64,000 bases of DNA from an uncultured Acidimicrobiaceae bacterium (GTDB lineage Bacteria > Actinomycetota > Acidimicrobiia > Acidimicrobiales > RAAP-2), in contig CALJTY010000042.1 in assembly GCA_937975915.1 (NCBI GenBank), forward strand, positions 1-64,000, written 5' to 3'. Each line of letters starts with the position of its first letter. The stretch's first letter is position 1. Shown piece after piece: positions 42,809 to 51,939 of this stretch. Position numbers and translations under genes: made by a program. The notes below the pieces were generated by a model. The model was given only the letters and a program-made list of their open reading frames with translations. It made no database searches and was not told where the DNA came from.

Positions 42809-44243
42809 ATTTAGTGCCAGCGTCTTTGATGATGCCCTTTATCAAGCCAGGGAATACTAAAAAGTGGAATGGTGCAACTGAGTACCAGTAAGCGCGACCA
42901 AGCAGCCCCTTGGGTTTGTAAATTGCACGCTGTGTAAGGAGTGTTCCAGTGCCGACTGGCTCGATATTCCACTCAATCCACGCGTCTCCAGGCAGCACCA
43001 TTTCTGCATGAAGTTTCAAATATTTATTTTGAACAATTTCATCGACACGCCAGAAGTCAACGAAGTCTCCAACTATCAAATGCTCGGGATCACGTCTTCC
43101 ACGTCGAACACCGGGCCCTCCCCAAATTTGATCGAGTGCTCCACGAACCTTCCAAAGCCATTCGCCACGGTGCCAACCTTTTTCACCACCGAGTGACGAA
43201 ACTGCGGCAAACACTTTTTCTGGACTGACTTCAGTGCGCACGATTCTTTCATCATGCAGTTCTGTGCCACCGGCCCACTCAGGGTCAGTGATGTAGGCCT
43301 TAAAGGGTCGAAGGTCGGCATCGCTGAATGAAGTCGGCACTTGCTTACTGGCAGTTCTTCCAAGGGCAAGCTGAATTGCTTCTCTGATGCCACGTTCTGG
43401 TTCTCCGAGTGTGTCAACAGTAGTAGTCCCATGAACAATTACCTCATTCACCAAACTGTCAACGAGGGGCTTTGCGAGACTCGCAGGAACAGGGGTAACA
43501 ATGCCAACCCAGTGCGAAGAGAGTCGTGGGGTAAGGAAAGGAACTGGAATCAGTCTCCTCTTTTTTAGGCCCGCTTCTTCGGCGTAGATAGCCATCATTT
43601 CGGCGTACGAAATTATGTCTTTGCCACCAATCTCAAAAATTCCAGGTATTGGTGCAGGTGCATTGATGACTTTAACGAGGTAATTGAGAACGTCAGAAAT
43701 AGCAATTGGCTGAGACTTGGTCCTTACCCACTTGGGCGTCACCATCACTGGAAGCACTTCTACGAGGTAGCGAAGCATTTCGAAACTAGCTGAACCTGAG
43801 CCAATGACAACAGCAGCTCGTAGTTCAGTTACGGGGATTGCACCAGCCGCGAGAGTTTTTCCAACGCTGTGTCGACTAGTGAGGTGAACACTCAGTGTGT
43901 CGTCATCTTCTCCCATTCCACCTAGGTAGATGATTCGCTTGACTCCAGCAACTTCACACGCACTTCTAAAATTCTCTGCATCACGGGTTTCTTTTGCCAC
44001 CCAGTCAGCGCCATCACCAATGCCGTGAACTAAATAAACAGCAACGTCAACATCGCGCAGTGCCGCGCTTAGGTCTCCCTCGATTGAACCTTGAATAATT
44101 TCAACGTCACTGAGCCATGGCGCCTGGGAGAGTTTTCCAGGGGAGCGCACGAGACAGCGAACTTTGTTGCCTTCTTCAAGAAGCCTCGGAACTAAGCGCC
44201 CACCTACGTAGCCAGTGGCTCCGGTAACTAAAACACGACTCAT
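42807..44243 (-). CDS. NAD(P)-binding SDR-type protein with C-terminal DUF2867 domain
   Basis: The protein has about 478 residues. The N-terminal Rossmann domain begins RVLVTGATGYVGGRLVPRL and contains KRIIYLGGMGEDDDTLSVHL. The C-terminal third, from about residue 330 (IVRTEVSPEKVFAAVSSLGG) to the end (AYWYSVAPFHFLVFPGLIKG), fits the DUF2867 polyketide-cyclase-like domain. This fusion is common in actinobacteria and annotated only as an SDR oxidoreductase. Its reaction is unknown. ATG 44243 is chosen because GGAGG precedes it by five bases. A GTG at 44273 is in frame upstream. Confidence 0.85.
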   Translation of the reverse strand: MSRVLVTGATGYVGGRLVPRLLEEGNKVRCLVRSPGKLSQAPWLSDVEIIQGSIEGDLSAALRDVDVAVYLVHGIGDGADWVAKETRDAENFRSACEVAGVKRIIYLGGMGEDDDTLSVHLTSRHSVGKTLAAGAIPVTELRAAVVIGSGSASFEMLRYLVEVLPVMVTPKWVRTKSQPIAISDVLNYLVKVINAPAPIPGIFEIGGKDIISYAEMMAIYAEEAGLKKRRLIPVPFLTPRLSSHWVGIVTPVPASLAKPLVDSLVNEVIVHGTTTVDTLGEPERGIREAIQLALGRTASKQVPTSFSDADLRPFKAYITDPEWAGGTELHDERIVRTEVSPEKVFAAVSSLGGEKGWHRGEWLWKVRGALDQIWGGPGVRRGRRDPEHLIVGDFVDFWRVDEIVQNKYLKLHAEMVLPGDAWIEWNIEPVGTGTLLTQRAIYKPKGLLGRAYWYSVAPFHFLVFPGLIKGIIKDAGTK

Positions 44244-44283
44244 TGGCGCCTCCATAGGTTCACTACTGGACACTAGGAGTTAT

Positions 44284-45405
44284 TTAGAGGTTTCCGACAA
44301 TCCAGTTAATCGAAGCACAAAGTGAAGCGACATCTTCTGAATCAATGGCTGGGAACATAGAAATACGAAGTTGATTGCGACCGAGCTTGCGGTAGGGGTC
44401 GGTGTCGACAATGCCATTAGCGCGAAGGACCTTGGCAATTACTGCTGCATCGATGTCGTCCTTAAAGTCAATTGTTCCCACGACATTGCTTCGCTCGACA
44501 GGATTTGCAACGAACGGAGTCGCAAAGTCAGAAGCTTCAGCCCACGTGTAAAGAATTTCTGCTGAGGTGCGTGATCGACCCGCAGAAAAGCTGAGGCCAC
44601 CATTGTCATTGAACCACTTGACCTGTGATGCGAGCATGTGAATTGTAGCGAGTGCAGGTGTGTTGTATGTCTGGTTGAGGCGTGAGTTGTCAAGTGCAAT
44701 CTTGAGGTCAAAGAATGCTGGGATCCACCGGCCAGATGCACTGATCTGCTCAATGCGCTCTATTGCTGCTGGCGAACAGATCGCAAACCAGAGACCACCG
44801 TCTGATGCGAATGACTTTTGCGGTGCGAAGTAGTACACGTCAAACTGTGAAGGATCAACCATGAGTCCACCTGCTGCAGACGTTGCATCGACGACTACGA
44901 GACCTTTTGATCCAGCTGGGCGAGTGATGGGCATCATCACACCAGTTGATGTTTCGTTGTGAGTAAGTGCGTAGAGGTCGACACCTTCAGTTGTTACTGC
45001 CAATGGGTGGGTTCCAACATCGCTCTTGATGACTTGTGGATCACTGAGGTGAGGAGCCTGGGTGACTGCTTCAGCGAACTTAGAAGAGAACTCACCAAAG
45101 ACAAGGTGTTGTGAGTGATTGAGTACGAGGTGAAATGTTGCTACGTCCCAGAAACATGTTGATCCACCGTTGCCGAGCAACACTTCGTAGCCGTCTGGAA
45201 GGTTGAAGAGGTCGCGCAGTCCATCTTGTACTTCTTTCACCTTGTTCTTTACAGTTGCCTGGCGGTGTGAAGTACCCATGTACGTAGCACCATCAGCGAG
45301 CAGGGCAGTGAGCTGTTCGGTGCGAACTTTTGATGGTCCAGCACCGAAGCGGCCATCGCGTGGAAGGAGTTCTGCAGGAATCTTTAGAGTGTCTGGGGAA
45401 GCCAT
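44284..45405 (-). CDS. serC: Phosphoserine aminotransferase
   Basis: The 373-residue class V PLP enzyme begins IPAELLPRDGRFGAGPSKVR, with SHRQATVKNKVKEVQDGLRD and the PLP lysine in YYFAPQKSFASDGGLW. This is the actinobacterial type of SerC. It converts 3-phosphohydroxypyruvate to phosphoserine, and possibly acts in pyridoxal synthesis. serA lies 1.3 kb away on the other strand. Only 37 bp separate its start from the divergent class I aminotransferase. An AAGAAT box lies eight bases before the ATG on the minus strand. Confidence 0.95.
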   Translation of the reverse strand: MASPDTLKIPAELLPRDGRFGAGPSKVRTEQLTALLADGATYMGTSHRQATVKNKVKEVQDGLRDLFNLPDGYEVLLGNGGSTCFWDVATFHLVLNHSQHLVFGEFSSKFAEAVTQAPHLSDPQVIKSDVGTHPLAVTTEGVDLYALTHNETSTGVMMPITRPAGSKGLVVVDATSAAGGLMVDPSQFDVYYFAPQKSFASDGGLWFAICSPAAIERIEQISASGRWIPAFFDLKIALDNSRLNQTYNTPALATIHMLASQVKWFNDNGGLSFSAGRSRTSAEILYTWAEASDFATPFVANPVERSNVVGTIDFKDDIDAAVIAKVLRANGIVDTDPYRKLGRNQLRISMFPAIDSEDVASLCASINWIVGNL

Positions 45406-45442
45406 AGAATTACATTCTTACGTAAAATGAATGGAGCATTTG

Positions 45443-46642
45443 ATGAGTTCGAGAGTTAGTCACCTACTTGCCGGTTTGGCCCCAAGTGCGACTCTGGCCG
45501 TCGATGCAAAGGCGAAGGCGCTAAAGGCAGCCGGTGAGCCAGTTATTGGCTACGGAGCTGGAGAACCTGACTTTCCGACCCCTCAGGCAATCGTTGACGC
45601 CGCCATAAAGGCCTGTGCTGATCCAAGCAACCACAAGTACACCCCAACAGCAGGCCTCCAAGATCTTCGTGAAGCAATTGTCTTTAAGACCAAGCGTGAC
45701 ACCGGGCTTGATATCAAAGCCAGCCAAGTTCTGGTCACAAACGGTGGAAAGCATGCTGTTGCTACAACCTTCATGACCCTTGTCAACCCAGGCGACGAAG
45801 TTCTAATTCCTGCCCCGTACTGGACCACGTACCCAGAAGCGGTTTATCTTGCTGGTGGAATTCCAGTTCCTGTTTTAACGAGTGAAGCGAATGGATTTCG
45901 CGTAACCGTAGATGAACTTGAGAAGGCGCGTACCAAAAAGACAAAACTGCTCGTATTTGTTTCTCCATCTAACCCCACTGGCGCTGTTGTAACTCCAGAA
46001 GAGATTGTGAAGATTGGACGCTGGGCCGCTGAACACGACATCATGGTCATGCTCGACGAAATCTACGAACACCTTGTGTATGGTGACGCGAAAAATGTTT
46101 CGATGGCGGTTGTGGCCCCAGAGCTTGAAGACCGTTGGGTGATTGTCAATGGTGTGGCAAAGACCTATGCAATGACTGGTTGGCGAATTGGCTGGATGAT
46201 TGGTTCACAAGAAGTGATGAACGCCGCAATTAACTACCAGTCGCAAACAACATCAAACATTTCCAACATTTCTCAGCGTGCTGCAGTTGCGGCACTCACT
46301 GGTGACTTAAGCGCTGTTGATGAAATGAAAACTGCTTTCGACCGTCGCCGTCTCATGATGGTTGAAAAGTTGAACGCAATTGACGGCATCTCATGTGCGC
46401 TTCCAGAGGGTGCGTTCTACTGCTACCCGAACTTCACTGGTCTACTTGGTCGCTCACTTGGTGGCAAGGTTTCAAACACAACTTCAGAGCTTGCTGATTC
46501 TCTTCTTGAGACAATCAAGATCGCTGCTGTTCCAGGAGAAGCCTTCGGAACTCCAGGATTCATGCGTTTCAGTTACGCCCTTGGAGACAAGGACATTACT
46601 GAAGGTCTTGACCGTTTGGCCCAATTAGTGGCCAAGGGTTAG
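45443..46642 (+). CDS. Class I aminotransferase (aspartate aminotransferase-like)
   Basis: The 399-residue protein has GEPVIGYGAGEPDFPTPQAI, NPSNPTG-type SPSNPTGAVVTPEEI, DEIYEHLVYGD and the PLP lysine in GVAKTYAMTGWRIGW. These are the marks of subgroup I-gamma aspartate aminotransferases. It likely moves amino groups between aspartate and 2-oxoglutarate, and the role in this cluster may be amino-group supply. ATG 45443 follows GGAG by eight bases. An ATG at 45431 is in frame upstream. Confidence 0.92.
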   Translation: MSSRVSHLLAGLAPSATLAVDAKAKALKAAGEPVIGYGAGEPDFPTPQAIVDAAIKACADPSNHKYTPTAGLQDLREAIVFKTKRDTGLDIKASQVLVTNGGKHAVATTFMTLVNPGDEVLIPAPYWTTYPEAVYLAGGIPVPVLTSEANGFRVTVDELEKARTKKTKLLVFVSPSNPTGAVVTPEEIVKIGRWAAEHDIMVMLDEIYEHLVYGDAKNVSMAVVAPELEDRWVIVNGVAKTYAMTGWRIGWMIGSQEVMNAAINYQSQTTSNISNISQRAAVAALTGDLSAVDEMKTAFDRRRLMMVEKLNAIDGISCALPEGAFYCYPNFTGLLGRSLGGKVSNTTSELADSLLETIKIAAVPGEAFGTPGFMRFSYALGDKDITEGLDRLAQLVAKG

Positions 46643-46691
46643 TCATTTCAGTTTCGCTTTAAACTCTCGTTATCAATTGAAAGGTTCCCCC

Positions 46692-48266
46692 GTGGCCCGT
46701 GTTTTAGTTACAGAAGAGATTGCCGACAGCGGCCTCCAAGAACTGCGTAATGCAGGTCACGAAGTTGACATTCAGCTAGGACTCTCTCCGGAACAGCTCA
46801 TTGAAGCAGTGCAGGGTGCGCATGCACTCATTATTCGTTCAGCAACACAAGTTGACGCCCCAACACTCGAAGCCGCAAAGGACATGATTGTTGTTGGGCG
46901 TGCAGGAATTGGACTCGACAATGTTGATGTTGCTAAAGCAACTGAACTCGGAGTGATGGTTGTAAACGCACCAGTTTCAAACATCCTTTCTGCAGCAGAG
47001 CAAACAATGGCGCTTCTGCTCGCTCAAGCTCGCAATATTCCCCAAGCCCACTCAGCTCTTAAGGCTGGACGCTGGGAGCGCAGCAAGTGGGAAGGTGTGG
47101 AACTACACGGCAAGACACTTGGTGTAATTGGCCTTGGAAAGATTGGCGCACTTGTTGCCCAACGCGCAATGGCATTTGGAATGCACCTCGTTGCTTACGA
47201 CCCATACATCACCGAAGAACGCGCTCGTCACATGGGAATTGATCTGATGACGCTTGACGAACTTCTAGCGAAGTCTGACTTCATAACAATTCACCTTCCT
47301 AAGACGAAGGAAACAACAAACCTTCTTAACGCTGAGTCACTCAAGAAGTGCAAGCCAACAGTTCGCATCATCAACGTTGCACGTGGTGGGATCGTTAGTG
47401 AAGCTGACCTCGCTGCAGCAATCAGTGCGGGCACAGTCCAAGGCGCTGCTCTAGACGTTTTTGAAAAAGAACCAACAACTGAGTCGCCTTTGTTTGAATT
47501 GCCATCAGTTGTTGTTGTTCCTCACCTTGGTGCTTCAACCGCTGAAGCTCAGGACAAGGCTGGAATCACAATTGCTGAGCAAGTACAACTTGCACTTGCT
47601 GGTGACTTTGTGCCATTCGCAGTGAACGTTTCGGCGGGTGAAGTATCAAACGTTGTTCGACCTTTCATGGGACTAGCTGAAGTTCTCGGACGTTTCATCG
47701 GTGGACTTCTTGACGGAAAGCCAGGAGACCTCGAAGTTGTTTACCAGGGTGAACTTGCAGGGTCTGGAACAAAGATTCTGACTCTCTGTGCCCTGAAGGG
47801 CCTGCTCACTGCTTCGGGTCACGACGGTGTTTCCTTTGTCAATGCGCCACAATTGGCGGCTGAAAACAAACTGGCATTCTCAGAAGAGTCAATTGTTGAT
47901 TCACCAGAGTACGTAAACCTCATCACCGTAAAGGCCGGAGGACACTCAGTGTCTGGAACGCTGATGACAATCGGAACTCGTCTTGAAACACGAATCGTAA
48001 GTGTCGATGGCCACAGTGTTGAAATTCCACCGGCCAGTTCAATGCTCGTTGTTCGAAACGATGACCGTCCAGGAATGATTGGCCATGTAGGTATGGCACT
48101 TGGCGATGCCGGCATTTCAATCGCTTCAATGGCCGTAGGACCAGATCCACAGTCAAAGACTGCACTAATGGTGCTTTCAACTGGTTCGCCTACTCCAACG
48201 AGTGTTATTGAGTCTCTTCGTGGTGCGAACGGTATCGTAGACATCCACTTGATTACTCTGCGCTAA
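46692..48266 (+). CDS. serA: D-3-phosphoglycerate dehydrogenase (long, ACT-containing form)
   Basis: The 524-residue protein has the NAD motif KTLGVIGLGKIGALVAQRAM, the Arg/Glu/His catalytic set (INVARGGIVSE, and His in VVPHLGASTAEAQ), an allosteric substrate-binding domain and a C-terminal ACT domain (MLVVRNDDRPGMIGHVGMAL). This is the type 1 SerA of actinobacteria, feedback-inhibited by serine. GTG 46692 follows AAAGG by about six bases. A TTG at 46677 is in frame but improbable. A strong terminator follows. Confidence 0.97.
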   Translation: MARVLVTEEIADSGLQELRNAGHEVDIQLGLSPEQLIEAVQGAHALIIRSATQVDAPTLEAAKDMIVVGRAGIGLDNVDVAKATELGVMVVNAPVSNILSAAEQTMALLLAQARNIPQAHSALKAGRWERSKWEGVELHGKTLGVIGLGKIGALVAQRAMAFGMHLVAYDPYITEERARHMGIDLMTLDELLAKSDFITIHLPKTKETTNLLNAESLKKCKPTVRIINVARGGIVSEADLAAAISAGTVQGAALDVFEKEPTTESPLFELPSVVVVPHLGASTAEAQDKAGITIAEQVQLALAGDFVPFAVNVSAGEVSNVVRPFMGLAEVLGRFIGGLLDGKPGDLEVVYQGELAGSGTKILTLCALKGLLTASGHDGVSFVNAPQLAAENKLAFSEESIVDSPEYVNLITVKAGGHSVSGTLMTIGTRLETRIVSVDGHSVEIPPASSMLVVRNDDRPGMIGHVGMALGDAGISIASMAVGPDPQSKTALMVLSTGSPTPTSVIESLRGANGIVDIHLITLR

Positions 48267-48284
48267 AACTTCTAGTCGTAAAAC

Positions 48285-48320
48285 AAAAAACACCGTGACA
48301 TTTCGTCACGGTGTTTTTTT
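48285..48320. terminator. Bidirectional terminator between serA and the aldo/keto reductase
   Basis: A perfect stem ACACCGTGAC / GTCACGGTGT with an ATTTC loop is flanked by A6 on one side and T7 on the other, so it can stop transcription from both genes. Confidence 0.88.
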
Positions 48321-48332
48321 GTACGTAGAACT

Positions 48333-49334
48333 TTAGAAGTCGCGATTGAATTTCACTGGGGCAATGGAGTTAATACGAGCCATTACATCTGGAGTCAAAA
48401 GCGGAAGTACGTCAAGAGCTGTCATGTTCTCTCGAACCTGCGCAGCACTCGAGGCTCCTGTGATTACGGTTGAAACGTTCGGGTTCTTGGCGCACCAAGC
48501 AAGTGAAAGCTGGGTGAGCGAAACTCCGAGGTCATCAGCAACGACCTTCAACTCAGCAACCTTCTTGTTTTGCTTTTCGTCAGTGAGGCGGTCCTTCAAC
48601 CATTCGTAACCAGGAAGTGTTGCGCGTGAACCTGAAGGTGCTCCGGTGAGGTACTTACCAGTGAGAAGACCTGAAGCAAGTGGTGACCAGATTGTTGTTC
48701 CAAGTCCAATGTCTTCGTAGAGACGACGGTATTCATCTTCGATGGTGCCACGGTGAAGGATGTTGTACTGCGGTTGCTCCATTACTGGCTTGTGCAAGTG
48801 GTGCTTGTCAGCAATGTCGTACGCCGCACGAATTTCATCTGCACTCCACTCACTCGTTCCCCAGTAGAGAGCCTTACCCTGAGAGATCATGTCGCTCATG
48901 GCCCAAACGGTTTCTTCGATTGGAGTGTTCTTGTCAGGGCGGTGACAGAACACGAGGTCAAGGAAGTCAAGTCCGAAACGCTCAAGTGATCCATCAATGG
49001 CCTGGCTCAAGTATTTGCGGTTAAGGGTGTAACCCATGTTTGGAACTTTTTGGTCAATGCCCCAAAAGAACTTTGACGAGACTACGAATTCATTGCGCTT
49101 CCATCCAAGGTCGCGGAATGCTTGTCCCATTACTTTTTCTGAGGTACCAGATTCGTAACCTTCAGCGTTGTCGAAGAAGTTAACTCCAGCATCTTTAGCG
49201 GCCTGTAGACATTCAGCGGCGTCGTTCGCTGTTTCGAGCTGTGACTTTTTTCCAAATGTCACCCAGCTACCAAAACTGAGAAGACTCACCTTTAGTCCTG
49301 AGCGTCCAAGTCTGCGATATTGCATCTCTGCCAT
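48333..49334 (-). CDS. Aldo/keto reductase (Kv-beta-like family)
   Basis: The 333-residue TIM-barrel protein begins MQYRRLGRSGLKVSLLSFGS near its start. It has NFFDNAEGYESGTSEKVMGQ (catalytic Asp and Tyr), DLVFCHRPDKNTPIEETVWA (catalytic His) and VITGASSAAQVRENMTAL (NADPH site). It resembles the Kv-beta/YghZ branch that reduces aldehydes. Its physiological substrate is unknown. ATG 49334 has AAGGAG upstream. An upstream in-frame start would overlap the 47-residue gene that precedes it by 20 bp. Confidence 0.92.
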   Translation of the reverse strand: MAEMQYRRLGRSGLKVSLLSFGSWVTFGKKSQLETANDAAECLQAAKDAGVNFFDNAEGYESGTSEKVMGQAFRDLGWKRNEFVVSSKFFWGIDQKVPNMGYTLNRKYLSQAIDGSLERFGLDFLDLVFCHRPDKNTPIEETVWAMSDMISQGKALYWGTSEWSADEIRAAYDIADKHHLHKPVMEQPQYNILHRGTIEDEYRRLYEDIGLGTTIWSPLASGLLTGKYLTGAPSGSRATLPGYEWLKDRLTDEKQNKKVAELKVVADDLGVSLTQLSLAWCAKNPNVSTVITGASSAAQVRENMTALDVLPLLTPDVMARINSIAPVKFNRDF

Positions 49335-49354
49335 TTTGTTCTCCTTATTTAGAG

Positions 49355-49498
49355 TTACTGAGCTGTTTTGCGAGGCACTTCTGGCCAAGTGTCATAAGAA
49401 ACCGGGCGATTTACAGATGGTCGCTTAGTAATCATGACCACTCCCGCAACGGCTGAGCCGAGGAGAAGTAAAAATGTCAATTTAAGAAGCGCCTTCAT
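49355..49498 (-). CDS. Small single-span membrane/exported protein (47 residues)
   Basis: The minus-strand frame from ATG 49498 to TAA 49355 encodes 47 residues. A hydrophobic N-terminal segment (LLKLTFLLLLGSAVAGVVMI) is followed by a polar tail with SYDTWPEVPRKTAQ. The tail resembles the DxWPxVP(R/K)K ends of many short actinobacterial membrane proteins. A TAACCT box lies eight bases before the ATG and no ribosome-binding site is seen. It precedes the aldo/keto reductase by 20 bp and is probably cotranscribed. The function is unknown. Confidence 0.6.
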   Translation of the reverse strand: MKALLKLTFLLLLGSAVAGVVMITKRPSVNRPVSYDTWPEVPRKTAQ

Positions 49499-49528
49499 GG
49501 ATAGTCAGGTTAGTGCCCCAGCAATGGG

Positions 49529-49556
49529 GCCAATTCGAGGAGGGGGTAGAATTGGC
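49529..49556. promoter_or_regulatory. Perfect dyad GCCAATTC-N12-GAATTGGC upstream of leuA
   Basis: An 8-bp perfect inverted repeat with a 12-bp spacer lies 30 bp before leuA. It overlaps TAGAAT (49547-49552), a likely -10 box, so it may be an operator. A second small stem (GCCCC/GGGGC, 49515-49530) overlaps its left arm by two bases. Confidence 0.4.
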
Positions 49557-49586
49557 ATAGGAATTACGTGAGAAGGGATGGCGACT

Positions 49587-51260
49587 ATGAAAAACCCACA
49601 GAAGCCATCTCCCATGGCGTGGCAGAAGTACCGCGCCACAATTCCAGTAGCACTCCCTGACCGCACCTGGCCAAATAAGCACCTCACCAAAGCTCCTCTT
49701 TGGTCCAGTGTTGACCTGCGTGACGGCAACCAGGCACTCATAGATCCAATGGACCTTGAGCGAAAGAACGCCATGTTCGCCCAACTTGTCGCCATGGGTT
49801 TTAAAGAAATTGAAGTTGGTTTTCCTTCAGCTAGTCAGCCAGACTTCGATTTTGTACGTCACATTATTGAAAATGATCTCATTCCAGACGACGTGACCAT
49901 TCAGGTGTTGACGCAATGCCGTGAAGAACTGATTGAACGAACGTATGAATCAGTTAAGGGTGCGAAGAAAGCAATTATTCATTTCTACAACTCAACGTCA
50001 ACATTGCAACGACGAGTTGTTTTCGGTCTTGACAAGGATGGCATTAAGAAAATTGCAACTGATGCCGCGGCCTTTTGTTTAACGCTTGAAGCAACTTCAC
50101 CACAGACGCAGTTCCGTTACGAATACTCGCCTGAGAGTTACACCGGTACTGAACTTGAATATGCGCTTGAAGTTTGCAACGCAGTGATTGATGTCATTAA
50201 GCCAACAGCTGAAAACCCAATCATTCTTAACTTGCCAGCCACAGTTGAGATGTACACACCTAATCTCTACGCCGACTCCATTGAGTGGTTCCTTCGCAAT
50301 GTGAAAAACCGCGAGTCTGTGATTCTTTCGCTTCACCCGCACAACGACCGAGGAACTGGCGTTGCTGCTGCAGAACTCGGTGTTCTTGCCGGAGCAGACC
50401 GAGTCGAAGGAACGTTGTTTGGTAACGGAGAACGCACTGGAAATGTTGACATTGTCAACCTTGCACTGAACTTGTTTTCCCAGGGTGTTGACCCAGAACT
50501 AGACATCAGAGACATCGACAAGGCCCGTCACGTTGCTGAGTACGCGAACCGCCTGCCGGTCCACATGCGCCACCCCTACGTCGGTGAACTGGTCTACACG
50601 GCCTTTTCTGGATCACACCAAGATGCCATCAAAAAGGGAATGGCCGCTATTGGCGATACCTACGAATTCTGGGAAGTGCCATATCTTCCGATTGACCCCA
50701 AGCACACTGGTCGCACGTACGAAGCAATTATTCGTGTCAATAGCCAGTCTGGAAAAGGTGGGATTGCGTACTTGCTTGATTCAGAACATGGACTTGATCT
50801 TCCGCGCGCCATGCAAGTTGAGTTCTCTAAGCGCGTCCAAGAAGTTACAGAAAAGACCGGAAAAGAAATTTCACCGGCTGACATCTGGAATGTCTTTACA
50901 ACAACGTACCTACCTGAGAACCCAACATTGCAACTTGTTTCCAGTGAAGTAACTGCTGACAAGAACAGCACCCGTATTTTTGCCCAAGTGCTCGTCGACG
51001 GAAAGCACATCACCGTAAAAGGTGAAGGTAACGGACCAATTGATGCAATCATGTCTGGACTTCGAGATGAAATTGATGTGAACTTTAAAGTCCGTGATTA
51101 TCACGAGCACGCGCTGACTGCAGGTTCAGAAGCTTCAGCAGTTGCGTACGTAGAAGCAGAAGACGCTGAGGGCAACACCTGGTGGGGTGTTGGGATGAGT
51201 TCTTCAATTCTTGATGCGTCACTTGAAGCCGTAATTTCTGCAGCAAATCGCCGTCGCTAG
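49587..51260 (+). CDS. leuA: 2-isopropylmalate synthase
   Basis: The 557-residue protein begins with NPQKPSPMAWQKYRATIPVA, then has the catalytic block SSVDLRDGNQALIDPMD and the metal-binding HPHNDRGTGVAAAE and GNGERTGNVD. The C-terminal LeuA allosteric domain is present (VLVDGKHITVKGEGNGPIDA). It condenses 2-ketoisovalerate with acetyl-CoA, the first committed step to leucine, and is normally leucine-inhibited. AGAAGG lies about nine bases before ATG 49587. An ATG at 49578 is in frame but too close to that site. Confidence 0.97.
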   Translation: MKNPQKPSPMAWQKYRATIPVALPDRTWPNKHLTKAPLWSSVDLRDGNQALIDPMDLERKNAMFAQLVAMGFKEIEVGFPSASQPDFDFVRHIIENDLIPDDVTIQVLTQCREELIERTYESVKGAKKAIIHFYNSTSTLQRRVVFGLDKDGIKKIATDAAAFCLTLEATSPQTQFRYEYSPESYTGTELEYALEVCNAVIDVIKPTAENPIILNLPATVEMYTPNLYADSIEWFLRNVKNRESVILSLHPHNDRGTGVAAAELGVLAGADRVEGTLFGNGERTGNVDIVNLALNLFSQGVDPELDIRDIDKARHVAEYANRLPVHMRHPYVGELVYTAFSGSHQDAIKKGMAAIGDTYEFWEVPYLPIDPKHTGRTYEAIIRVNSQSGKGGIAYLLDSEHGLDLPRAMQVEFSKRVQEVTEKTGKEISPADIWNVFTTTYLPENPTLQLVSSEVTADKNSTRIFAQVLVDGKHITVKGEGNGPIDAIMSGLRDEIDVNFKVRDYHEHALTAGSEASAVAYVEAEDAEGNTWWGVGMSSSILDASLEAVISAANRRR

Positions 51261-51285
51261 GAAGTCAATTCAGTAGCCTTGGTGA

Positions 51286-51912
51286 GTGTCTTCACACTTA
51301 CTCTTTTCGATAATTGGCTGGGTGGCTGTATTCCTTGGCCTTCCAGGAACCATTGTTCAGTACCGACGAATTTTAAAAGATGGTGTTGAAGGAATTTCGG
51401 TCGCAACATGGTTGTTGTTTGCCTTAATGTGCATCTACTGGATTGCGTATGGAATAGCGATTTCATCCTGGATTGTGATTATGGGAAGTTTGATTTGCTT
51501 TCCATTTCAACTCCTCGTCATTTCACACCTGTCGCCAATGAAGCACTTAAAAGTTGTTTTCGGTTCTACAGCATTTATCTTCGTGTGCGCTTGGCTTCCG
51601 GCAATGATCTGGGGCTGGAATGCAGGAGTTTATGGAACTGGTTTTGCCATGGTCATGAACAGAATGCCTCAACTTATTGAACTAATTCGCGTTAAGCATG
51701 TTTCTGGAGTCTCTGCATCTTCATGGGCAATTGGATCAATTGGGTCATTGTTATGGGTCATCTATTACATCAAGGAAGACATGTGGGCTGCATTTTTCGC
51801 AACACTCTTCGCAGGGATCGTAAACGTACTGATTATGACACTCACGATTTGGCGCCATCATCAAGTCAAAGTTGAAGAGACAAACTCAACGACGCAATTG
51901 CAACCTAATTAA
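51286..51912 (+). CDS. Double PQ-loop (SWEET-like) membrane protein, copy 1
   Basis: The 208-residue protein has seven likely helices in two halves. Each half has a PQ-loop-like unit: LPGTIVQYRRILKDGVEGIS followed by WLLFALMCIYWIAYGI, and NRMPQLIELIRVKHVSGVSA followed by WAIGSIGSLLWVIYYI. This is two SemiSWEET-type units fused in one chain. Such proteins move sugars or amino acids or act as receptors, and the substrate here is unknown. It starts with GTG 25 bp after leuA, and a paralogue follows. A polar tail ends the chain. Confidence 0.75.
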   Translation: MSSHLLFSIIGWVAVFLGLPGTIVQYRRILKDGVEGISVATWLLFALMCIYWIAYGIAISSWIVIMGSLICFPFQLLVISHLSPMKHLKVVFGSTAFIFVCAWLPAMIWGWNAGVYGTGFAMVMNRMPQLIELIRVKHVSGVSASSWAIGSIGSLLWVIYYIKEDMWAAFFATLFAGIVNVLIMTLTIWRHHQVKVEETNSTTQLQPN

Positions 51913-51939
51913 TTCAGTCGTTGTATTAGTGTCAATCGG

